A DNA stretch of 64,000 nucleotides from Sporosarcina sp. (lineage in GTDB: Bacteria; Bacillota; Bacilli; Bacillales_A; Planococcaceae): the NCBI GenBank assembly GCA_026169375.1, contig JAPFCR010000001.1:38454-102453 (forward strand), written 5' to 3'. The translations under genes and the position numbers were made by a program. The number at the start of each line of letters is the position of its first letter. Positions within the stretch are counted from its first letter, which is position 1. Below are positions 28,041-36,607 of this stretch, in pieces. The notes under the pieces were generated by a model. That model was not told the origin of the DNA and did not search any database. It worked only from the letters and a program-made list of their open reading frames with translations.

Positions 28041-29303
28041 ATGGATGAAAGATTACAAAAATTAGTAAATGATTTCACAAAAAAATTCGGTTTAGAACAT
28101 TATCAACTTGAAACATACTCGTTTCATAAAGCAAGTATGTATAACGGAGAAGTTCATTATAAATGTAATTTAGAGTTCTTCCCTGACGCAACAAGAGATG
28201 AGGCTGAAGACGATTTAAATCCGCCAGGTACTGCTATTATTGAGTATAATTTAACCACTGAGAAACTTACAAGTGTTTTATTTGTTAATGGACAATCATT
28301 TTCTACTAAAATAGAATTTCATGACCAAACGGTTCGAGAAGTCGCAAACTGGATTGAACAAGAAACCGGCTATCGTTATGACGACCATTTTTTCGTGACA
28401 GATACATTAGATAACGGTTATGAATTCAAAACGGATTTTCATGGAATTCCTAGCAGCCCTGCAGGATTAATTGAAGTCGAATTTGATCACGACGGAAAAT
28501 TAACTTTTTTTATACTGTATGATATGCATGCCATTAACGAGGATATAAAAAGAGAAAAATTCACGCTTACAGTAGAACAAATTGAATCAATCATTCAAAA
28601 ACAAGTGATACTCATTCAATTTCCAAATGAAGTAACAGAAAAGTTCGTGCCCGTTTATGCAGTGAATGAAGTTTATATTATGAATGATGGCAAGCGAATG
28701 ATTCCTTACTTATCGCATGAACGTGATGAAATTGTCGTCAATCAATTAATCGAATGGACAACAGCACTTGAAGGAACGATTGAAAGAAAAGTCATCGAAC
28801 CTTATTCAACCATTTCACTTGAAGAAGCTTTCTCAGAACATGAACCAATGATGAAACCTTCCATTACAGAAAATCAAGTGTCTGCTATTATTCAAACTGT
28901 GACAGACGTTTTACGAACTGTTCAACCAATTAACTCGGGAAAATGGACACTCGCAACGATTAGAAGTGACGAACATTTCATTGAGGTGATTTGTACTTGG
29001 AATGGCATAAAAAGAGCTTACCTTAACCGGAAATTCATCACTTTACTCGATCCGACATCATTCGAAGTATTAAATTATATCGACAATAGTGAGCTATTGA
29101 AGATTTTCGATTCTTTTACACCAGCACCGGAAGCTAAAATTTCGCAAGAAGAAGCCTATCAAAAGCTTTTTCCTTTTATAACATTAAAGCCAACATACGT
29201 ATACGATCTTAAAACAAGACAATTTCAATTATGTGGATTATTAGATTCAACAAATAGTGTTGATGCGGTAACGGGAGAGATTATTCCTTTAGAAGATATC
29301 TGA
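28041..29303 (+). CDS. Uncharacterised cytoplasmic protein, possibly YcdB/YcdC-like
   Basis: A 420-residue protein without signal peptide or membrane segment. It starts at ATG behind an AAGGTGAGG site. The sequence is acidic and appears to contain repeated units with the pattern 'tyr-lys/glu ... val-x-phe-hydrophobic ... asp-gly-x-leu', reminiscent of YcdB/YcdC repeat proteins of Bacillus, but I cannot be sure. No catalytic motif is visible. A terminator follows at 29336. Function unknown. Confidence 0.6.
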   Translation: MDERLQKLVNDFTKKFGLEHYQLETYSFHKASMYNGEVHYKCNLEFFPDATRDEAEDDLNPPGTAIIEYNLTTEKLTSVLFVNGQSFSTKIEFHDQTVREVANWIEQETGYRYDDHFFVTDTLDNGYEFKTDFHGIPSSPAGLIEVEFDHDGKLTFFILYDMHAINEDIKREKFTLTVEQIESIIQKQVILIQFPNEVTEKFVPVYAVNEVYIMNDGKRMIPYLSHERDEIVVNQLIEWTTALEGTIERKVIEPYSTISLEEAFSEHEPMMKPSITENQVSAIIQTVTDVLRTVQPINSGKWTLATIRSDEHFIEVICTWNGIKRAYLNRKFITLLDPTSFEVLNYIDNSELLKIFDSFTPAPEAKISQEEAYQKLFPFITLKPTYVYDLKTRQFQLCGLLDSTNSVDAVTGEIIPLEDI

Positions 29304-29335
29304 TGAATATTCGTTCGGTTTATCGCTTTCCTGAA

Positions 29336-29374
29336 AATAGCCATTCGATGCACAGTCATTGAATGGTTATTTTT
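29336..29374 (+). terminator. Intrinsic terminator
   Basis: AAAATAGCCATTC and GAATGGTTATTTT form a stem with one G-U pair, followed by a T-rich run, after the uncharacterised 420-residue gene. Confidence 0.75.
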
Positions 29375-29403
29375 ATTTACTTCTTATATTATCCCAAATA
29401 CAC

Positions 29404-29432
29404 TTGACTATATTTTAACAATCATGTAAATT
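29404..29432 (+). promoter_or_regulatory. Promoter of the Met T-box leader
   Basis: TTGACT (29404-29409) and TAAATT (29427-29432) are separated by 17 bases, and a TG precedes the -10 box. It is placed directly upstream of the T-box leader. Confidence 0.65.
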
Positions 29433-29444
29433 GTTAATTAACAT

Positions 29445-29749
29445 AAAAAGCAACGAAGAGAAAAGTAAAATGTTTGATGTTTTCAACAGAGAACTTCGGT
29501 AGGTGAAAAGAAGTGAAAAATCTTACATTTGAAAATGGCCTCTGAGCTCTGCGTCGAACATGCAAAGAAGTGCATTAGTAAATGGCAGCGGGCGTTGATG
29601 CCCGTTATCAAAATCACAGTCTAACATTCATGGAAATAGAATGTTGTACTTGTTGAGATCACTTATTTGAATAAGTGATAAATGAAGGTGGTAACACGGG
29701 AATTCAACTCGTCCTTTTCAATCTAATGATTGATTCGGACGAGTTTTTA
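29445..29749 (+). promoter_or_regulatory. T-box leader, methionine (AUG) specifier
   Basis: Stem I starts near AACGAAGAG and contains CAGAGAAC...GTAGGTGAAAAG distal elements. The specifier position is ATG at 29535-29537: aligning the flank GCCTCTGAGC with GCCTATGAGC of the leuS leader in this window places ATG exactly where leuS has CTC. The T-box core reads GAAGGTGGTAACACGGG (29685-29701), with the UGGU that pairs with ACCA of tRNA-Met. The terminator is AACTCGTCC/GGACGAGTT with a T-run (29706-29749). Confidence 0.85.
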
Positions 29750-29805
29750 TTTTCCTTCATATGCTACGATCATCTATCTTATTATATAACGAGGAGTGTT
29801 GTGAA

Positions 29806-30666
29806 ATGGCAAAAGGTGTATTAGTTTTTCAATCAGATTTTGGAATTAGCGACGGGGCTGTCAGTGCAATGCATGGTGTTGCGAATTCAGTCCAACTAGG
29901 AATCCCGATTTATGAAATCACACATCAAATTCCACAATATAATATTTGGGAAGCGTCTTACCGCCTTCTTCAAGCAATTAACTACTGGCCTGAAAACACA
30001 GTATTTGTATCAATTGTAGATCCTGGTGTAGGTTCTGATCGCCGCGCAGTCGTTGCAAAAACGGGAAATAACCACTATATTGTAACGCCCGATAATGGGA
30101 CGCTTACACATGTGCATGCCTTTATTGGCATTACTGAAATTCGAGAAATTGATGAATCGATTAACCGACTGCCAAATTCAGGCGAATCGCACACCTTCCA
30201 TGGCCGTGATATTTTCGCCTATACAGCTGCTCGACTCGCATCAGAAGTAATTGGGTTTGAAAGTGTAGGCCCTTCAGTAAATCTTTCAGAAATAATCGCA
30301 CTTCCACTTAAAAAATGTACGATTCAAAATGAGGTCATTTCTGGGAATATCGATATTATCGACAATCCATTTGGCAACTTATGGACGAATATTAGTCGAA
30401 AGCTATTCGGACAGATTGCACTTAATCACGGAGATTCATTCGAAGTTTCAATATTAAACGATGGTAGAACCGTTTACAATAACATTATGACATATGGGCG
30501 CTCGTTTGCAGACTTGCATATCGGTGAACCACTCATTTATGTCAATTCTTTAGATAATATCGGCATTGCTATTAACCAAGGTTCTTTTGCAAATGCATAC
30601 CGCGTTGGCACAGGAACAAGCTGGGAAGTAACCATTCGAAAAGCACCGCGTATTGTTTATGAATAA
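29806..30666 (+). CDS. S-adenosyl-L-methionine hydrolase (adenosine-forming), DUF62 family
   Basis: SAM hydroxide adenosyltransferase, a relative of fluorinase and chlorinase that splits SAM with water into adenosine and L-methionine. Start ATG 29806 has GAGGAG 9 bases upstream; the in-frame ATG 29761 has none. Family blocks: FQSDFGISDG at the N-terminus, IVDPGVGSDRRAVV, ITPDNGTL-like VTPDNGTLTHV and FHGRDIFAYTAARLA; the C-terminal domain begins around NIDIIDNPFGNLWTNI. 286 residues is normal. It is controlled by a methionine T-box, which fits release of methionine from SAM during starvation. Confidence 0.9.
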   Translation: MAKGVLVFQSDFGISDGAVSAMHGVANSVQLGIPIYEITHQIPQYNIWEASYRLLQAINYWPENTVFVSIVDPGVGSDRRAVVAKTGNNHYIVTPDNGTLTHVHAFIGITEIREIDESINRLPNSGESHTFHGRDIFAYTAARLASEVIGFESVGPSVNLSEIIALPLKKCTIQNEVISGNIDIIDNPFGNLWTNISRKLFGQIALNHGDSFEVSILNDGRTVYNNIMTYGRSFADLHIGEPLIYVNSLDNIGIAINQGSFANAYRVGTGTSWEVTIRKAPRIVYE

Positions 30667-30667
30667 C

Positions 30668-30706
30668 AAAAGAGTAACGGGAAAAACCTTCCCGCTACTC
30701 TTTTTT
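30668..30706. terminator. Bidirectional terminator
   Basis: AAAAGAGTAACGGGAA and TTCCCGCTACTCTTTT form a stem (one mismatch) with A and T runs between convergent genes. Confidence 0.8.
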
Positions 30707-31075
30707 ATTATTAATATTTATTTCTTCTCCAAATAATAAAGCTAGTTTTTCGTTTGCTTGACGTTTTGCATGCTCATCTATATGAGAAAAAACTTTATAA
30801 ATAGCAGCTGCAATCACTGCCCCGTCATCCACAAATCCAACAACTGGAATAAAGTCTGGTATTAAGTCAACAGGGAGAATTAAATAACTTAGCGCTCCAA
30901 CAATAATCATTTTTGTAGATTTTGGGACTGCTGGATTCTTTGCAGTATAATATAAAAGTAAACTATAATAAGCAGTTTTCTCCCCTATTACTTTCCCAAA
31001 AGCTAATAATTTCTTCCAAAACTTCTGTTCTTTCTTAGGCTGTGCGTCTATTCTTTCTAGTAATTCTTGCTCCAA
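30695..31075 (-). CDS. DUF1232 (YkvA-type) membrane protein
   Basis: A 126-residue protein with the DUF1232 core YLILPVDLIPDFIPVVGFVDDGAVI, a helical hairpin that is the hallmark of the family. The start is TTG 31075 with GGAG 9 bases upstream. The N-terminal half is basic and lysine-rich. It is transcribed alone, back to back with the DUF3298 gene. Function unknown. Confidence 0.82.
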   Translation of the reverse strand: MEQELLERIDAQPKKEQKFWKKLLAFGKVIGEKTAYYSLLLYYTAKNPAVPKSTKMIIVGALSYLILPVDLIPDFIPVVGFVDDGAVIAAAIYKVFSHIDEHAKRQANEKLALLFGEEININNKKE

Positions 31076-31182
31076 ATGACATCACTCCATGTTTTTCATT
31101 TTTGTATTCCACGATTTATTCGTCACGCATTCATTCGTCTAACATACATTAGAATAACTCTTGTAGAGAAAGGAAGAACCGA

Positions 31183-31794
31183 ATGGATTTCCCTGTTTCA
31201 ATTCGTACAGAAAAATTACAGAATACACCTCAACAAGCAACCGTTTTTTATCCAGTCATTGATAACTTAGAAAATAAACAAGCTGAGTTTAAGATCAACG
31301 AAGCAATCGTTACGCTCTTAAATCAAATGCTTATTGACCAGGATTATTATAGTCGTGATTTAGTTGAACTGATTGCTAATTTTGAAATTAAAAATAATCA
31401 AAGAGGCGTCTTAAGTTTAAACTTGATTGTTTATTCTTTTACAGGTGGCGCCCATGGCATGACTTTCGTAAAATCACTTACCTTCGATGCAAAAACCGGC
31501 AAGAAGTTTTCACTCAGTGAGCTGTTTAAACCTGGCAGTGATTACATCAACAAACTTTCTATAATTATTGTCGACGATATCAAAAAGTGGAATGTTGATG
31601 TAATTGAACCTTTTAAGGAAATTCAACCCAATCAAGATTTTTATATTGCCGATACATCCCTTGTTATTTACTTTCAATTATATGAATTGGCACCTTACTA
31701 CTGGGGGTTCCCTTATTTCCCAATTGCCATTTTAAACATTCAAGATATCATTCAACCAAATGGTCCGCTCGATAAAATGATGGCCTTCACCTAA
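31183..31794 (+). CDS. DUF3298/RsiV-like domain protein
   Basis: A 203-residue protein without an obvious signal peptide. It opens with a DUF4163-like beta segment (NTPQQATVFYPVIDNLENKQAEFKIN...), then the DUF3298 motif SFTGGAHGMTFVKSLTFDAKTGKKFSLSELF and the C-terminal YELAPYYWGFPYFPI block. This architecture matches the extracellular part of the lysozyme-sensing anti-sigma factor RsiV and stand-alone relatives such as PdaC domains, but no membrane anchor or sigma partner is present. Function unknown. Confidence 0.75.
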   Translation: MDFPVSIRTEKLQNTPQQATVFYPVIDNLENKQAEFKINEAIVTLLNQMLIDQDYYSRDLVELIANFEIKNNQRGVLSLNLIVYSFTGGAHGMTFVKSLTFDAKTGKKFSLSELFKPGSDYINKLSIIIVDDIKKWNVDVIEPFKEIQPNQDFYIADTSLVIYFQLYELAPYYWGFPYFPIAILNIQDIIQPNGPLDKMMAFT

Positions 31795-31799
31795 TCAAC

Positions 31800-32528
31800 T
31801 TATAAAGCTTCATCTAATTCTTTAAGTAACTCACCAATCTTTTTATCATTAATCACAAGATCCGCATGCCTATCATAAGGCGTCGGTTCTAAATTAATAA
31901 TCACAAGCTTAGCACCCGACTCCTTTGCGACAAGTGGAAACTGATTGGCTGGTGTTACGGTTAATGATGAACCAATCACTATAAACAAATCTGCCTTTTC
32001 ACTTTCATCAGCTGCTTTCATAAATGGCTCTTGTGGTAAAGACTCTCCAAATAAAATGACAGAAGGTCTTAATTTTCCACCACATTCGCAATAAAAGTTC
32101 TCTTCTTCATATTTTTCACTACCGTATTCTTTCTTACACGTTTGACAATGAACTTTTTGTAAAGTTCCGTGTAATTCCATAATGTTTTTCGATCCAGCTT
32201 CCGCATGAAAACCATCCACGTTTTGCGTAATAATCGATTGAATAATTCCATCTTTTTCCCATTTCGATAAAATATCATAGCCCGCATGTGGTTCACAATC
32301 TTTGACGCCTAAAACGCGCTCTCTGTAAAACTGGAAAAACTTTTCAACGTCTTTATTTAACGCTTCCGTGCTCGCAACTTGAGCTGGATCTTCTTGTTCC
32401 CAAAGCCCTTTTTTAGAAGATCTAAAGTCAGGTAATCCACTCTCAGTAGACATTCCAGCACCCGTATAAACAACCGTATACGATGATTCTTTTAGTAGTT
32501 TCGCTAACAATTTAATCCCTACTTTCAT
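31800..32528 (-). CDS. Sir2-family NAD-dependent protein deacylase
   Basis: Sirtuin of 242 residues. The NAD-binding motif GAGMSTESGLPDFRS is at residues 23-37, TQNVDGFH at 101-108, catalytic H120 in ELHGTL, and the zinc cysteines are C128, C131, C147 and C149. A TTG six codons downstream (with GTAGGG nearby) could be the true start, since the ATG lacks a good ribosome site. A 40-bp near-palindrome lies immediately upstream (32541-32580). It removes acetyl or other acyl groups from lysines; the target is unknown. Confidence 0.92.
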   Translation of the reverse strand: MKVGIKLLAKLLKESSYTVVYTGAGMSTESGLPDFRSSKKGLWEQEDPAQVASTEALNKDVEKFFQFYRERVLGVKDCEPHAGYDILSKWEKDGIIQSIITQNVDGFHAEAGSKNIMELHGTLQKVHCQTCKKEYGSEKYEEENFYCECGGKLRPSVILFGESLPQEPFMKAADESEKADLFIVIGSSLTVTPANQFPLVAKESGAKLVIINLEPTPYDRHADLVINDKKIGELLKELDEAL

Positions 32529-32540
32529 TGTAATCAGTAT

Positions 32541-32580
32541 GAAGAAGGATTATATTTCCCAGGAAATATAATCCTTCTTC
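32541..32580. repeat. 40-bp near-perfect palindrome upstream of the sirtuin gene
   Basis: Two perfect 19-bp arms (GAAGAAGGATTATATTTCC and its complement) flank a 2-base centre. It lies 12 bases upstream of the sirtuin start on the minus strand, and no U-tract follows on either side within a few bases. Confidence 0.8.
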
Positions 32581-32707
32581 ATAGACTCTTACCTATATTC
32601 TACCAAATCGTAGCTAAAAATACTTCTTTGTAAACTGAAATTTACCACTAACGAATTCCATCTATTCAAAAAATCCCTTTTAATCTATCTCGATTCATGT
32701 TATATAA

Positions 32708-33103
32708 AATGATTATTCAATCAAAAATGAACCCCCTTTTCAGAAACCTGAATTATCTTCACCTCAGTTAACAAAACATGTAAATTTTTTTTGAACACTT
32801 CATCCACTCGTTGAATATAACCAATCTATCTTTGTTCACGCAGGAGTTGATCCACAGAAAACCATCGAAGAAATAGATCCTTACCGGCTTATGTGGATTC
32901 GAGCTGAATATCATGGCAATTACATAGGCGAAAAAACAGTGGTTTTTGGACATACCCCAACACATTACTTACACGATAACCATAATAATCATTCTTTATT
33001 CTTTGGTAAAAATAAGATCATTGGGATTGACGGCGGAGCAGTTTATGACGGACAATTAAACTGTCTTGTTTTACCAAGTAAAGAAGTCTATTCCGTTCGG
33101 TGA
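32708..33103 (+). pseudogene. Decayed Ser/Thr protein phosphatase (PPP/metallophosphoesterase family)
   Basis: In one frame the sequence runs from 32708 through KPELSSPQLTKHVNFF, meets a TGA at 32792-32794, and continues in the same frame with TLHPLVEYNQSIFVHAGVDP, LMWIRAEY, KTVVFGHTPTHYL and IGIDGGAVYDGQLNCL, ending at 33103. The FVHAGV, GHTPT and GIDGGAVYDG blocks are typical of the C-terminal half of PrpE/ApaH-like phosphatases (~220-240 residues). The N-terminal metal-binding motifs (GDxHG, GDxxDRG, GNHE) are absent upstream. A short product could start at ATG 32891 but would be inactive. The tyrosine phosphatase gene follows 30 bases later. Confidence 0.65.
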
Positions 33104-33133
33104 AATAATTACAGATAAAAAGGAGGGATTTAT

Positions 33134-33559
33134 TTGCCAAAAAACAATTATGAAGCTTTAGTTCCAGGAAGAATCTTTTTCGGCGGCGTTAATGCAATTG
33201 ATCAGCTTGTAGAAGAAGAGTATATCGATGTAATTTACGACTTACGTGCAGAAGTAAATGGCGAACTTCCGAGCGATAAAAGTGTACACCAACCAATTGT
33301 CAATGAGCCCGAGCAACAGGAAGCGTCGATTGAGGAAGCTGTTCAAGCCGTGATGGATGCATATCATGACGGCAAAAATGTTTATTTTCACTGTAACACG
33401 GGTCGTGGTCGGGGAGGAACGATTGCAACAGCTGTCTTAATGGAGTTAAATGAGGCAAGCTCGGTGGATGAAGCTGAAGCAAAAGTTAAAAACATTCGCC
33501 CAACGACAAATGTCCGTCCCGCGTTTAATGAAGCTTTAAAAAGTATTTATGAAAAATAA
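33134..33559 (+). CDS. Dual-specificity/tyrosine protein phosphatase-like
   Basis: A 141-residue protein of the cysteine-dependent phosphatase superfamily. The signature HCNTGRGRGG gives nucleophile C87 and arginine R93 (CX5R); D36 in VIYDLRAE is a candidate general acid. Helix VRPAFNEALKSI closes the domain. TTG 33134 is the start, preceded by AAGGAGGG. It follows a decayed Ser/Thr phosphatase. The substrate, protein or otherwise, is unknown. Confidence 0.8.
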   Translation: MPKNNYEALVPGRIFFGGVNAIDQLVEEEYIDVIYDLRAEVNGELPSDKSVHQPIVNEPEQQEASIEEAVQAVMDAYHDGKNVYFHCNTGRGRGGTIATAVLMELNEASSVDEAEAKVKNIRPTTNVRPAFNEALKSIYEK

Positions 33560-33567
33560 GAACTTAA

Positions 33568-33610
33568 TAAAAATGCTAAGCCCCCATCATTCGAGGCTTA
33601 GCATTTTTTT
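33568..33610. terminator. Bidirectional terminator
   Basis: AAAAATGCTAAGCC and GGCTTAGCATTTTT form a long stem with T/A runs, between the phosphatase and BCCT transporter genes. Confidence 0.85.
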
Positions 33611-35231
33611 ATCTCTTTCGCTTCTGTTTCTTTGCTTCTTTTTCAACGCGTTCAAAATGTCGCACTTCAGAAGGTCTAATTGTAATCGGTTCTCGTTTCA
33701 ACAACTTAAACATCGAAATCATTAACAATAAAAGTAATATTGTAAACGGTAACGAAGACACAAGTGATGCTGATTGCAAAGCATCTAATCCACCTGCATA
33801 GAGTAAAACAACTGAAATCGCCGACATGAGCACACCCCACACCATTTTAACAGCTAATGGAGGGAATAAGCTTCCTTTTGTCGTCATACTCGCTAAAATA
33901 TACGTCGCAGAGTCTGCTGAAGTAACGAGGAACGTAAAGATTAAAAGAATCGCTAACACTGACCACAATGTACTCAGTGGCATCGTATCAAACGTTGCGA
34001 AGATTGCTGACGTAACATCAGCATTTACAGCTTCTGCAATATTTGTACCATTTTTCAAATCACTATAAAGTGCAGTTCCACCTAATACAGCAACCCACGC
34101 ACACGCAAATAATGGTGGAATAATCATAACCCCTGCAACATATTCACGGATTGTACGTCCTTTAGATATACGAGCAACGAACGCACCTACAAATGGAGAC
34201 CAAGAAATTGTCCAAGCCCAGTAAAATATTGTCCAGTCAAGCACCCATGTACCTTCCTGATAAGGTTGTAAGCGCAAACTATATTGAATAAAATTTGTAA
34301 TATAATCACCTAGACCCAGTGTAAATGTTTCCATGATAAATGCTGTCGGTCCGAGTGCAAAAATCACAATCAATAGACCTATTGCAAGTGCTAAGTTAAA
34401 GTTTCCTAAAAATTTTATCCCTTTATTCAGCCCAGTTGTCGCAGAAGACATATATGCCACAAATACAACAACAGCAATAATTAGTTGGATAAAAATTGTA
34501 TTTTTAATATCAAATACAGCTTCTAGTCCTCCACCCATTTGTAAAATCCCAAGCCCTAATGAGGTAGCTACCCCCATCACTGTAGCAATAACAGCTAATG
34601 AATCAATCGTACCTTTTACTTTCAGATTTTTTCCTACTAATGGTTCTAGTGCTGTTGAAATAAGTCCATCTTTCCTTTTTCTGAATTGTAGAAATCCAAT
34701 CACTAACCCAACGATCGCGAAAATCGCCCATTGTGAAATCCCCCAGTGGAAGAAAGAATACCCCATTGCAACACGTGCTGCTTCAGGACTTTGTGGAGCA
34801 ATGTCATCTGATGGCGGTACAAAGTAATGACTCATCGGTTCTGCCACACCATAGAATACAAGCCCTACTCCAAACCCAGCCGAGAATAACATCCCGATCC
34901 AAGTAAAGAACGGATAATCTGGTCGTTCATGGTCTCTGCCGATTCGAATTGCACCATACTTACTAATGGCTAACGCGAGTAAAAATACAATAATTAAAAA
35001 GACTGTTAATAAATAAAACCAACCAAAATTTGCTGTCATAAAGCCGTATAATCGATCTGCAACAGCACCAAACTGTTCATTTCGGATTGTCCCAATAACT
35101 GCCAAAATAAAAATAATTGCTGCGGACACCGAAAAAACCGGATTCTTCCAATACTTTTTATCCAAAAAACCTACCCCTATATGATTTGATAATATTTCCT
35201 GTACCCAGTTATTTTCTTTTTTAAACCTCAA
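33609..35231 (-). CDS. BCCT-family betaine/carnitine/choline transporter
   Basis: Twelve-segment sodium-coupled transporter of 540 residues. The BCCT signature is visible as DWTIFYWAWTISWSPFVGAFVARISKGRT (about residues 330-358), which includes the aromatic substrate box; PDYPFFTWIGMLFSAGFGVGLVFYGVAEP is a second family block. It imports glycine betaine or related trimethylammonium compounds. The closest B. subtilis analogue is OpuD. It stands alone, unlinked to the opuA operon 18 kb downstream. The exact substrate is inferred. Confidence 0.9.
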   Translation of the reverse strand: MRFKKENNWVQEILSNHIGVGFLDKKYWKNPVFSVSAAIIFILAVIGTIRNEQFGAVADRLYGFMTANFGWFYLLTVFLIIVFLLALAISKYGAIRIGRDHERPDYPFFTWIGMLFSAGFGVGLVFYGVAEPMSHYFVPPSDDIAPQSPEAARVAMGYSFFHWGISQWAIFAIVGLVIGFLQFRKRKDGLISTALEPLVGKNLKVKGTIDSLAVIATVMGVATSLGLGILQMGGGLEAVFDIKNTIFIQLIIAVVVFVAYMSSATTGLNKGIKFLGNFNLALAIGLLIVIFALGPTAFIMETFTLGLGDYITNFIQYSLRLQPYQEGTWVLDWTIFYWAWTISWSPFVGAFVARISKGRTIREYVAGVMIIPPLFACAWVAVLGGTALYSDLKNGTNIAEAVNADVTSAIFATFDTMPLSTLWSVLAILLIFTFLVTSADSATYILASMTTKGSLFPPLAVKMVWGVLMSAISVVLLYAGGLDALQSASLVSSLPFTILLLLLMISMFKLLKREPITIRPSEVRHFERVEKEAKKQKRKR

Positions 35232-35315
35232 AACTATTTTTCTTTTAATTCAGTCTCTTTAACTTTAAAAGCAACCGACTTTCAATTTCATTGAAAGCTA
35301 ATTGCTCATTCATCT

Positions 35316-36479
35316 TTACGCTTTTTTTCTTTGGAAAATCACATAAAAAAGAAACACAATAAAAGTAAGCAAAGACGCTAATAAGTAAACATTTTTATAA
35401 CCAAATGTAATGGCTATAATTCCTAATACATATGAACCGATTGCCACACCGCTATCGAAAAAAGTAAAAAACGTAGCTGTCGCATAACCACTTCTTTTAC
35501 TACTTGTCGTTTGAATGGCCAACGTTTGCAAGCTTGGCACTATCGCACCATAACCAAACCCAATAAATCCACCAGAAATCAAAAATAGCATAGGTCCTTC
35601 TATATAAGCTAATAAAATTAAACCAACCATAAAAGATATAAAGCCTGGGATTAACACAAATTTTGATCCATATTCATCGAATAATTTCCCTGTCCATGGA
35701 CGTGTCACTAACATCACGATTGCAAAGACAATAAAAAATGTACTAGCAAATGAAAGCACATTCTTTTCTTGTGCATAAATTGACAAATACGAAAGAACAC
35801 TTGCATAAGCAAAAGCAATAAAACTTCCGATTAATGCTGCTGGAATTGCTGCTTTTTCAAATAAATCGCCTAACGAAATTGTAAAAGGCATTTTAGTTTG
35901 TTCGTCTTCCTCATCAGCTGGTGCATAGAGTGAAAAAAGTCCGCCAATCAGCATAAGCACACTTAACACGATAAATAAAATGTCAAAAGAGTATGTTTGA
36001 ATAATAGATAATGCAATTAATGGTCCTAAAACAACCGCTAAGTTGGTTGACATATTGAAGTAACCAAGTCCAGCACCTCTTCTCGCTGGTGGTACAATAT
36101 CAGCAGCAATTGTCACAGCCGCTGTTGTAATAATACTAAACCAAATCCCTTGAAAAAAACGTAAGATTAATAATAAGCTAAACGGATGTACAAAATAATA
36201 AAGCACCGTACAAATTAAATAAAAAATTAAACCAATCCATAACATCTTCCGCTTTCCAACAACATCTAATACTTTTCCAGAAAACGGACGTACAAAAATT
36301 GCAGACAGTAGAAACACACTCATTAAGAGCCCCGCATCTTCATCAGTCCGATTTAATAGACCGACCGCATACAATGGTAATGCGGCGACAAGACCATAAA
36401 AAACAATGAATACCGCAATATTCGTTACAAATAAACTAAAAAATCTTCTCGTCCATATCCGCTCTTGATCCATAGTCAA
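35316..36479 (-). CDS. MFS transporter (drug:H+ antiporter type)
   Basis: 387-residue major facilitator with about twelve hydrophobic segments. The loop 2-3 motif appears as RPFSGKVLDVVGKRKM and its second-half counterpart as RPWTGKLFDEYGSKFV; the segment after FFQGIWFSIITTAA fits DHA1 efflux pumps (YfkF/YwoG-like). The start is TTG 36479 or ATG 36473; ribosome-site spacing (6 versus 12 bases from GGAG) does not decide. The substrate is unknown. Confidence 0.8.
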   Translation of the reverse strand: MTMDQERIWTRRFFSLFVTNIAVFIVFYGLVAALPLYAVGLLNRTDEDAGLLMSVFLLSAIFVRPFSGKVLDVVGKRKMLWIGLIFYLICTVLYYFVHPFSLLLILRFFQGIWFSIITTAAVTIAADIVPPARRGAGLGYFNMSTNLAVVLGPLIALSIIQTYSFDILFIVLSVLMLIGGLFSLYAPADEEDEQTKMPFTISLGDLFEKAAIPAALIGSFIAFAYASVLSYLSIYAQEKNVLSFASTFFIVFAIVMLVTRPWTGKLFDEYGSKFVLIPGFISFMVGLILLAYIEGPMLFLISGGFIGFGYGAIVPSLQTLAIQTTSSKRSGYATATFFTFFDSGVAIGSYVLGIIAITFGYKNVYLLASLLTFIVFLFYVIFQRKKA

Positions 36480-36607
36480 TCAAAACTCCTTATGTAAATA
36501 TCAACCCTTTCAGCCTAACATATTTGTTGTTTTCACAATCGTTTTAATGCTCACTTCTATTTAGAATACAGGTTGTGAATCTCCCCTACACAACCTGCTC
36601 CTATAAC

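Noticed and set aside
28041..29303. Idea that the 420-residue unknown protein is an enzyme
   Set aside because: No catalytic or metal-binding motif is visible; the internal repeated pattern suggests a structural or binding role, so I assign no function.
34333..34827. 164-codon plus-strand ORF within the BCCT gene
   Set aside because: Antisense shadow of a hydrophobic coding sequence; no start signal or family resemblance.
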